This document shows, one piece after another, positions 7,735 through 13,389 of a stretch of 26,512 bases of DNA. The DNA is from DATGKR01 sp035294565 (GTDB lineage: Bacteria; Actinomycetota; Acidimicrobiia; Acidimicrobiales; Palsa-688). The stretch covers positions 1 through 26,512 of the forward strand of contig DATGKR010000178.1 of the NCBI GenBank assembly GCA_035294565.1, read 5' to 3'. Position 1 is the stretch's first letter. Every line of letters begins with the position of its first letter. Both the position numbers and the translations under genes were made by a program. A model generated the notes under the pieces. That model was not told the DNA's origin and did not search any database. It worked only from the letters and a program-made list of their open reading frames with translations.

Positions 7735-8676
7735 TCAGCCGCCGGCACCGGCCCAAGCGACCCCATCACGGCGGAGCTGCTCGAGGATCCGCATCCGCAG
7801 CTCTCGTGCCGTCCGGTAGTGCTGCCCCGGCCGGGTGAGGGCCATCACCCGAATGGTCACCCCCGACTCGCTGGCGGCTTGCACACCGGCGAACAAAGGA
7901 CGGCCGATGATGACATCCCGCCACGCCTCTTCGGAGGCCATGCTGACCGCGGCCGCTTCCGCCGAGGCGCCGGCGGCCGCCAGGTCCGTGCCGAGGGGCA
8001 CGACCACATCGACAAGCGCCTGGCTGTCGGTGGCGGTGTCGTTCCCGACCGTGCGAATGTCCCCGTTCGGCACGTAGTACACGACGCCGTCGAGGGCCCG
8101 CAGCCTGGTGACCCGCAGGTTGACGCTCTCCACCGTGCCCGAGGTCGCGGTGGGGCCGGTCCCGACGATGATGTGATCGCCGATCCCGTACTGGTCCTCG
8201 GCGAGTATCAGCACCCCAGAGAGGAAGTCTTTGACCAGGGTCTGGGCGCCGAAGCCGAGGGCTGCCCCGATGACGGTCGCGGTGGCCACGAAGGGCCCGA
8301 GGTTGATGTCGAGCTGACCGAGGATGGTCAAGAGGGCGACGATCCAGATGATCGCCCGGAAAAGGGACGCGAAGACGCCGGTGAGCGTGCGGATGCGGTC
8401 GGCGCCACGGGGTGTCGTGCCGATCAGCGGCGAAACGAGCCGCAGGCTCTTGACCATCCGGCCCGACAAGCGACGGACGAGGCGACTGGCGATCGCGGCG
8501 ATCACCACGATCAGCAGGATCCGCAGCGGGCCGGCCAGATAGATCTGCGCCGTGTGGGCGCGGTCGCTGGCGAAGCCCAGGTCGACGAAGATCTGGTGGA
8601 TCACGCCCCGGTCGCTAGAAGCGGCGTTCCCCGCGGCGGCCGAGCGGGCGGAGGCGGCGGCGAGTAGGGCCGTCAC
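7735..8676 (-). CDS. Small-conductance mechanosensitive channel, MscS family
   Basis: Membrane channel that opens when tension rises and releases solutes during hypo-osmotic shock. Length is 313 aa from the chosen start. Three membrane helices are seen at about 46-66, 100-120 and 126-155. The pore-lining TM3 carries the family signature GAALGFGAQTLVKDFLSG, followed by the beta domain with EDQYGIGDHIIVG and VYYVPNGDI. The frame is open upstream to 8826, but GTG 8676 was chosen because a TAGGAT box ends 7 nt before it and the upstream residues are low-complexity. The gene diverges from rpmH. MscS is not a usual neighbour of rpmH, which points to rearrangement. Confidence 0.88.
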   Translation of the reverse strand: MTALLAAASARSAAAGNAASSDRGVIHQIFVDLGFASDRAHTAQIYLAGPLRILLIVVIAAIASRLVRRLSGRMVKSLRLVSPLIGTTPRGADRIRTLTGVFASLFRAIIWIVALLTILGQLDINLGPFVATATVIGAALGFGAQTLVKDFLSGVLILAEDQYGIGDHIIVGTGPTATSGTVESVNLRVTRLRALDGVVYYVPNGDIRTVGNDTATDSQALVDVVVPLGTDLAAAGASAEAAAVSMASEEAWRDVIIGRPLFAGVQAASESGVTIRVMALTRPGQHYRTARELRMRILEQLRRDGVAWAGAGG

Positions 8677-8683
8677 GTCGCTG

Positions 8684-8689
8684 ATCCTA
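8684..8689 (-). promoter_or_regulatory. -10 box of the MscS gene, leaderless type
   Basis: Minus-strand TAGGAT (TANNNT), 7 nt before GTG 8676. It decides the start of this gene, because the open frame continues about 150 nt upstream of the box and that part would not be on the transcript. Confidence 0.55.
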
Positions 8690-8760
8690 AACGTAGCGCC
8701 GGCCAACGAGAGGATCCCCCGAGCGCAGCGCCGGCCGCCGCCTCGGAGGCAGGATCGGGC

Positions 8761-8829
8761 CGCCCCCTGAGCAAGCGTGGGGCCGGCGGCACCCGCGCCG
8801 CCCCCTGAGCGTGGGGCCGGCGGCACCCG
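8761..8829. repeat. GC-rich direct repeat upstream of rpmH
   Basis: A 35-bp segment (8761-8795, beginning CGCCCCCTGAGC and ending GGCGGCACCCG) recurs at 8799-8829 with a 4-base deletion (AAGC). The whole intergenic space between the MscS gene and rpmH (8677-8986) holds only this repeat, the two promoters and GC-rich filler. No dnaA gene and no DnaA-box cluster is seen there. Confidence 0.75.
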
Positions 8830-8887
8830 GTGAAGCCGGCGCTTCTCGGGCGGGTGATGCCGGCTGGTGGGAAGCGGCGCCGTGGAA

Positions 8888-8893
8888 TACGAT
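8888..8893 (+). promoter_or_regulatory. Possible -10 box of the rpmH operon
   Basis: TACGAT fits TANNNT and lies about 94 nt before the rpmH start, leaving a normal untranslated leader. No convincing -35 element is seen at the usual spacing, so this is tentative. Confidence 0.35.
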
Positions 8894-8986
8894 CGACCCC
8901 GGTCCCGGCAAGCGACCCGCCGGCTGGCTTCGGCCTCCTCGCCTCCTCAGGCTTGCGGGCGGCGCGGCCAGGTTCGAGGAGAGACA

Positions 8987-9121
8987 GTGAAGCGAACCTA
9001 CCAACCGAACAACCGAAGAAGGGCCAAGCGGCACGGCTTCCGCCACCGGATGTCCACCCGCGCCGGGCGAGCGATCCTCAAGGCACGCCGCCTGAAAGGC
9101 CGACATCGGCTGTCCGCCTGA
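8987..9121 (+). CDS. rpmH: Ribosomal protein bL34
   Basis: Small basic protein of the large ribosomal subunit. Length is 44 aa. It begins MKRTYQPNNRRRAKRHGFR and continues with the signature R-M-x-T-R-x-G-R-x-I-L-x-x-R-R-x-K-G-R. The GTG start is preceded by GAGGAG five nucleotides away, so this gene, unlike many here, is translated from a leader. rpmH opens the conserved series rpmH-rnpA-yidD-yidC-jag-rsmG-parA-parB. In most bacteria dnaA lies directly upstream in the opposite direction; here an MscS channel gene does. Confidence 0.97.
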   Translation: MKRTYQPNNRRRAKRHGFRHRMSTRAGRAILKARRLKGRHRLSA

Positions 9122-9132
9122 CGCCTACCGGC

Positions 9133-9543
9133 GTGGCAGGAGCGCCCACCCGAGGGGCCGAACGGGCTGAGAAGCTGTGTGCACGAGCGCCGGACGGAGC
9201 CTCCGCCGTCGGGTCGGCCAGGATTTGGCGTGTGGAACGGCGCGACACCTTCGACGCCTTGCGGCGCGCCCGACGCCGCCGACAGGGACCGCTGACGGTA
9301 TCCTGGGTGGCCGGGGATCCGGCCGAGCCGCCCCGGGTGGCCTTCACCGTGGGACGTCGGGTCGGATCCGCCGTCGTCAGAAACCGGCTCCGCCGGCGAC
9401 TCCGATCCATCATGCGCGAAGCCGCCCCTCGGCTTCTGCCCGGTGCCTACCTTGTCGGGGCGGCCCCGGACGCCGCCCGACTGCCCTACGCCCACCTCCG
9501 AACCCTCCTGCTGGAAGCCTTGGACAACATGGAAGAGCCATGA
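9133..9543 (+). CDS. rnpA: Ribonuclease P protein component
   Basis: Protein subunit that helps the RNase P RNA cut 5' leaders from precursor tRNAs. From GTG 9133 it is 136 aa. The core begins at about residue 29 with ARIWRVERRDTFDALRR, followed by the GPLTVSWV strand and the conserved RNR helix VGSAVVRNRLRRRLRSIMRE (about 77-96). The start is uncertain. GTG 9133 is the only ordinary start that includes the full core; the later GTG 9232 would cut off the first strand. No Shine-Dalgarno is visible, and the first 28 residues look non-conserved. It lies 11 bp after rpmH and overlaps yidD by 4 bp (ATGA). Confidence 0.9.
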   Translation: MAGAPTRGAERAEKLCARAPDGASAVGSARIWRVERRDTFDALRRARRRRQGPLTVSWVAGDPAEPPRVAFTVGRRVGSAVVRNRLRRRLRSIMREAAPRLLPGAYLVGAAPDAARLPYAHLRTLLLEALDNMEEP

Positions 9544-9800
9544 GAGCCGCTGTCGAAACCAAAAGCCCGACGCGGTCGATCCTGCAGGCGGCCCTGATAG
9601 GCGCCGTCCGCCTCTACCAGGGCGCCCGCAGCGGCCGGGTTTCGCCCTGCCGGTTCACCCCGACCTGCTCCCAGTACGCCATCGAAGCGATCGAGCGTCA
9701 CGGCGCCGCTCGCGGTGTACGGCTGGCCGCCGCACGCCTCGGGCGTTGCCGCCCCGGCGGTCCGAGCGGCTACGACCCGGTGCCAGAGAGGACCCCGTGA
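9540..9800 (+). CDS. yidD: Membrane protein insertion efficiency factor YidD
   Basis: Small membrane-associated protein that aids YidC-dependent insertion of membrane proteins. Length is 86 aa. The family core is clear: YQGARSGRVSPCRFTPTCSQYAIEAIERHG, then RLGRCRPGGPSGYDPVP, with the three conserved cysteines in SPCRFxPTCS and GRC. An amphipathic N-terminal helix precedes the core. The ATG overlaps the rnpA stop (ATGA), and its own stop overlaps the GTG of yidC (GTGA), so rnpA, yidD and yidC appear translationally coupled. Confidence 0.94.
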   Translation: MRAAVETKSPTRSILQAALIGAVRLYQGARSGRVSPCRFTPTCSQYAIEAIERHGAARGVRLAAARLGRCRPGGPSGYDPVPERTP

Positions 9801-10969
9801 CCTTTCCGCTGGTCGCCATCGCCCACGCCGCGACCACGGCCACGACCGTCGCCGCCAAGGCGTCGGGGGGCGGCAGCATCCTCGATCCGATCGCCAAGCC
9901 GATCGCCGAGGTCCTGGCGGCCATCTACTCGGTCTTCCCCAACTACGGCGTCGCCATCTTGATACTGAGTGTCATCTGGATGGTTCTCATATCCCCTTTG
10001 ACGCTGAAGAGCACGAGGTCGATGCTCGCCATGCAGAAGCTGCAGCCGCAGCTGAAGCGTCTGCAGGAACAGCACAAGGACGACCGCCAAGCCTTCGCCC
10101 AGGCCCAGATGGACCTCTTCCGCGAGCACGGTGTCAGCCCGTTCGGGTCGTGCCTGCCGATGCTGCTCCCCCTGCCCGTGTTCTTCGCCCTGTTCCGAGT
10201 GATCGACGGGCTCAGCCACATGACCAAGGGGGTCCCTACCCCGCAGTTCCTGCCTCCGACCACCCGGCTCTACAAGGACATCGTCGCCGCCCACGGCAAG
10301 CTCAACGCCTTCGGCATGGACCTGGCGAAGAACGCGCTCAGCCACCATGCCTCTGCCCTCGACGCGCTGCCCTACTGGCTGATCCTGCTGGTCATGGCGG
10401 GCACCTCCTACCTGCAGTCGGCGCAGATGATGAGCCGCAACTTGGCCCAGCAGAACAACCCGCAGATGAAGATGATGCGCTACCTGCCTCTCCTCTTCGT
10501 CGCCTTCTGCATCCGCTTCCCCGCCGGCGTGGTCGTCTACTACGTGATGTCCAACATCGCCCGCATCGTCCAGCAGGACGCCATGTACCGCTTCGACCCC
10601 AAGGTCAAGGCGCTGGTCGCCAAGGAGGTGGTGGAGGTCGAGGAGAAGACCCAGTCGCTCGAGGAGCAGCACAAACGAGGGCCGGGCTACACTCCGCCCC
10701 GCAGCGCGAGGGCCACCCCCGCCACCGCCGCAGCAGGCGGGGGTCTCAGCGGCGGACCTGCTCCTTCGGGACGGAGTCGTTTTCGGGATCTGCTCGCCGC
10801 CGCGGCCGAACAGCAACGAGCCCAGCAGCCGACGAGGCAGAAGGACACTCCCTCCAACGGGTCTGTCTCCCACGGGACAGTCTCCAACGGGTCCGGCGGC
10901 GGACAGCAGAAGCCGCCCAGGCCGGGCCGCCAGAACCGCAGCCGCAACCGCAAACGGCGACGGCGCTGA
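9797..10969 (+). CDS. yidC: Membrane protein insertase YidC
   Basis: Oxa1-family insertase that places proteins into the cytoplasmic membrane alone or with SecYEG. Length is 390 aa. After a short hydrophobic N-terminal segment the insertase domain has five predicted helices, starting YSVFPNYGVAILILSVIWM. These are followed by the cytoplasmic coiled segment QKLQPQLKRLQEQHKDD and the motif GVSPFGSCLPMLLPLPVFFALFRV. Later helices include FPAGVVVYYVMSNI. The C-terminal 80 or so residues are disordered and end in a strongly basic stretch (NRKRRRR), which may contact ribosomal RNA. The start is the GTG overlapping the yidD stop. The order yidD-yidC-jag is conserved in Actinobacteria. Confidence 0.95.
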   Translation: MTFPLVAIAHAATTATTVAAKASGGGSILDPIAKPIAEVLAAIYSVFPNYGVAILILSVIWMVLISPLTLKSTRSMLAMQKLQPQLKRLQEQHKDDRQAFAQAQMDLFREHGVSPFGSCLPMLLPLPVFFALFRVIDGLSHMTKGVPTPQFLPPTTRLYKDIVAAHGKLNAFGMDLAKNALSHHASALDALPYWLILLVMAGTSYLQSAQMMSRNLAQQNNPQMKMMRYLPLLFVAFCIRFPAGVVVYYVMSNIARIVQQDAMYRFDPKVKALVAKEVVEVEEKTQSLEEQHKRGPGYTPPRSARATPATAAAGGGLSGGPAPSGRSRFRDLLAAAAEQQRAQQPTRQKDTPSNGSVSHGTVSNGSGGGQQKPPRPGRQNRSRNRKRRRR

Positions 10970-11002
10970 ACAACCGGACCACTACCAAACTTCTTCTAGC
11001 TC

Positions 11003-12082
11003 ATGGAATGGATCGAAACAACCGGCCGCAGCGTGGACGAGGCCAAAGACGCCGCCTTGGACCGGCTCGGTGTAGACGAGTCGGACGCCGAATTCGAGGT
11101 CCTCGCCGAGGCCCAGACCGGCCTGTTCGGCAGGCTGCGGTCCGAGGCGCGAGTACGGGCGCGGGTGCGTCCGACCGTACCGAGGGCAAAGGACGACCGC
11201 CGCGACCGACGCCGCCGCAGCCGGGAAAACCGGCCGGGCGGCTCCGAGCCCGCCGGGACTGCACCTGCTGCACCCGTTTCAACGACCGAGGAACGCCCCG
11301 TTGATGCCAGCGCGTCGAGGGACGGGGCGCGCCGTCGACGCAGGAAGCGGCGCCGCGGCGGGGGACGGGGCGGCGAGGGGGTACAGGGCGGCGACCCGGC
11401 CGTCGCGGCGACAGGCGCTGATGGCCCTGCACCCTCGACGGCGGCTTCGGCGGCCAAGCAATCCGCCAGGTCGGCCAACCGGACCGGGGCCAGCAGCTCG
11501 GCACGCAGCGGCGGTGCAGCACTTCGCGGTTCCTCGAACGGCGGTTCGCGAGAGACCACCGACGGAGATCCCTTCGACTACGCCTCGGAGAGTCGAGACG
11601 AGAAAGGAGTTGGCGTGGAGGTAGCCCTCGAGAGGCAGGCCGAGATCGCCGCCGATTTCGTTTCCGGGCTGGCCACGACGTTCGGCCTCGACGCTGCCGT
11701 GGAAGTGCTCCGGCCCGACGACGAGACGGTCGAGATACGGCTGAACGGACCCGACTTGGGCCTTCTCATAGGCCCAAAGGGATCGACCCTCGTGGCGATC
11801 CAGAATCTGGCTCGCACGGTCGTTTTCAACCGTACCGGCGCCACCAACGGGCATGTCAACGTCGACGTCGGCGGCTACCGCCAGAAGCGGACCGAGGCGC
11901 TCGTCCGTTTCGCCACCCAGGTCGCCGAGAAGGCGAAGCAGACCGGTGAGCGCATCGCTCTCGAGCCGATGTCGGCTGTCGACCGCAAAGTCGTCCACGA
12001 CACGATCGCGGGAATAGAAGGCGTCAGCACGATCTCCGAGGGGGAAGAGCCGCGCCGCAGGGTGGTTGTCCTCCCCGGCTGA
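11003..12082 (+). CDS. jag: Jag/KhpB RNA-binding protein (Jag-N, KH and R3H domains)
   Basis: RNA-binding protein (SpoIIIJ-associated, also KhpB), linked in other bacteria to envelope growth and post-transcriptional control. Length is 359 aa, longer than the usual 150-250. The Jag-N domain is at about 1-50 (MEWIETTGRSVDEAKDAAL and FEVLAE, GLFG). A disordered basic linker rich in Arg, Gly, Ser and Ala covers about 55-200. The KH domain follows, with signature LGLLIGPKGSTL (about 250-261). The R3H domain at the end has ALEPMSAVDRKVVHDTI. The ATG is 33 bp after yidC with no clear Shine-Dalgarno. A strong internal ribosome site precedes an in-frame GTG at 11615, so a KH-R3H-only product is possible. 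Confidence 0.93.
   Translation: MEWIETTGRSVDEAKDAALDRLGVDESDAEFEVLAEAQTGLFGRLRSEARVRARVRPTVPRAKDDRRDRRRRSRENRPGGSEPAGTAPAAPVSTTEERPVDASASRDGARRRRRKRRRGGGRGGEGVQGGDPAVAATGADGPAPSTAASAAKQSARSANRTGASSSARSGGAALRGSSNGGSRETTDGDPFDYASESRDEKGVGVEVALERQAEIAADFVSGLATTFGLDAAVEVLRPDDETVEIRLNGPDLGLLIGPKGSTLVAIQNLARTVVFNRTGATNGHVNVDVGGYRQKRTEALVRFATQVAEKAKQTGERIALEPMSAVDRKVVHDTIAGIEGVSTISEGEEPRRRVVVLPG
11603..11617 (+). promoter_or_regulatory. Internal ribosome-binding site within jag
   Basis: AAAGGAG (11603-11609) is followed by 5 nt and an in-frame GTG (11615-11617). Translation from here would give 155 residues holding exactly the KH and R3H domains, without Jag-N and the linker. The site is a better Shine-Dalgarno than that of the full-length start. 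Confidence 0.4.
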
Positions 12083-12116
12083 GTTCCGCCACGCAGCCAT
12101 CGATCATCTCTGCGCC

Positions 12117-12941
12117 GTGACGACCGACAGCGGCTCTGCGGTCGTCATCGGCGACGCTCACCTGGAAGTGCTGCGCGACGTCCTCGAAACGGGTCGCAGG
12201 CAAGGCTTCCTCGGCCCCGGGCCCGTGGAGGCGCACATACGACGTTCTCTCCACTTCCTCGAGGCCCTGCCCACCGATGCCCGCCTCAAAGGCGGCTGTC
12301 CTACGAAGCATGCCCTCGAGCTGTACGCCTTGGACCTCGGCAGCGGGGGCGGCGTCCCCGGCCTGGTGCTGGCTCTCGCCTTGCCCGTCTCTCGCTGGGT
12401 TCTCCTCGAAGCGTCCCGCAAACGCTCTGCCTTCCTCGCCGAAGCGGTGCGCCGGCTCGACCTGGAGGGGCGCGTATCGGTGGCAGCCGAACGCGCCGAG
12501 GAAGCCGGCCTAGGACCCCTGAGGGGTTCGTTCGACCTGGTGGTCGCCAGAAGTTTCGCCGCTCCGGCGGTGACCGCCGAATGTGGCGCCCCCTTCTTGC
12601 GGTCGGGCGGGCTGCTCATCGTGGCCGAGCCGCCGGCCAACCTGGCCCGCTCCGATGACTCTCCCCCCGCCACCGCCCCCCCTTCCGGAGGCCCCGTCAC
12701 CACCCCCGCTTCCGGAGGCCCCGCCCCCACCCCCACTTCCGGCGGCCTCGCCAGCAGCGCCATCGGCAGCCCCGTTGGGGAAGTCCGCCGCTGGCCGCCG
12801 GAGCCCCTGGCCCTACTTGGCCTCGCCCCCCTAGCCCACATTTCCGTCCCATCGGCGCTGCAGGTCCTCGAACAGCGGACACTCTGCCCCTCCCGCTACC
12901 CCAGGCGCACGGGCATCCCGACCAAACGTCCCCTCTTTTAG
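12117..12941 (+). CDS. rsmG: 16S rRNA (guanine-N7)-methyltransferase RsmG
   Basis: Methylates G527 of 16S rRNA using S-adenosylmethionine. From GTG 12117 it has 274 aa, longer than the usual 200-240. The SAM-binding loop is LDLGSGGGVPGLVLAL (about 72-87), then LLEASRKRSAFL and the later DLVVARSFA. The C-terminus is typical (SRYPRRTGIPTKRPLF). The extra length is mostly a Pro/Ser/Gly insert at about residues 182-220, encoded by a 27-bp repeat. An in-frame TTG at 12066 inside the end of jag would add 17 residues and is an alternative start; neither has a good Shine-Dalgarno. The place between jag and parA is the conserved one. Confidence 0.9.
   Translation: MTTDSGSAVVIGDAHLEVLRDVLETGRRQGFLGPGPVEAHIRRSLHFLEALPTDARLKGGCPTKHALELYALDLGSGGGVPGLVLALALPVSRWVLLEASRKRSAFLAEAVRRLDLEGRVSVAAERAEEAGLGPLRGSFDLVVARSFAAPAVTAECGAPFLRSGGLLIVAEPPANLARSDDSPPATAPPSGGPVTTPASGGPAPTPTSGGLASSAIGSPVGEVRRWPPEPLALLGLAPLAHISVPSALQVLEQRTLCPSRYPRRTGIPTKRPLF
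12682..12750 (+). repeat. 27-bp in-frame tandem repeat inside rsmG
   Basis: Units begin at 12682, 12709 and 12736 with CTTCCGG(A/C)GGCC. The period of 27 bp equals nine codons, giving S-G-G-P-x-x-T-P-x type repeats. The frame stays open and the conserved C-terminus follows, so this is an insertion rather than a disruption. Confidence 0.8.
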
Positions 12942-13108
12942 GTTTAGGCCCGGGAGCTATCACCATCAGCTAGGACCCCCGCAACTCATGGCGTGCCGCA
13001 GACCCGAGCGCAAACCGTGCGGGTCGAAGACCAGCGGCCGCCTTCTTCCTCCTTGCGGTTTTGTGACGGCTTCTGAGCGCGCTCCGGCGGAGCAAGCGAG
13101 CGCCCGAA

Positions 13109-13240
13109 CGAGCGAGCCACCGAAGCGAGCGACCCCCGAACGAGGGAGCCACCGAAGCGAGCGACCCACCGGAGCGAGCGAGCCACCCGAACGAGCCAGC
13201 CACCCGAACGAGCGAGCCACCGGAGCTAGCGAGCCGCCGG
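13109..13240. repeat. 16-18 bp tandem repeats upstream of parS/parA
   Basis: About eight imperfect units of the form CGAGCGAGCCACCGAA start at 13109, 13125, 13141, 13157, 13174, 13192, 13209 and 13225. They lie in the 448-bp gap between rsmG and parA (12942-13389). The rest of that gap holds the parS site near its right end and otherwise nothing recognisable. A 130-residue frame crosses the gap but is repeat-driven and not credible as a gene. Confidence 0.75.
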
Positions 13241-13328
13241 TGCCGGTCGAACAGATCGAGCAGTTAACCTGCAGCGGCCGGCGCGTCGTCGGGACCGAGT
13301 CGAATCCGCCTGTATCCGCCTGGCTTTA

Positions 13329-13344
13329 CGTTTCACGTGAAACG
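13329..13344. promoter_or_regulatory. parS: parS centromere site
   Basis: CGTTTCACGTGAAACG is a perfect 16-bp palindrome that contains the universal ParB-binding core GTTTCACGTGAAAC. It ends 45 bp before the parA start, so ParB bound here could both load onto the chromosome and repress parA-parB. A TACGTT hexamer overlaps its left edge and could be a -10 box. No second copy was seen in the window. Confidence 0.95.
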
Positions 13345-13389
13345 AGGGTCCTTGCATTACCTACAGCAAGCCGAAGATGATGGTGCCCG

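Noticed and set aside
7471..8667. Plus-strand 398-residue frame opposite the MscS gene
   Set aside because: The opposite strand carries clear MscS motifs; this frame has only low-complexity Gly/Arg/Asp sequence.
8677..8986. oriC directly upstream of rpmH, as in many bacteria
   Set aside because: No TTGTCCACA/TTATCCACA-like sites, no AT-rich segment and no dnaA are visible there.
8830..9132. Long upstream extension of the rnpA frame
   Set aside because: It overlaps rpmH in another frame and lacks conserved residues; the RnpA core begins near 9217.
12690..12780. Frameshift in rsmG at the Pro/Ser/Gly-rich stretch
   Set aside because: The frame is open throughout and the typical C-terminus RYPRRTGIPTKRPLF follows in the same frame.
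12988..13380. 130-residue frame between rsmG and parA
   Set aside because: Made of tandem nucleotide repeats and the parS palindrome; no start signal and no domain.
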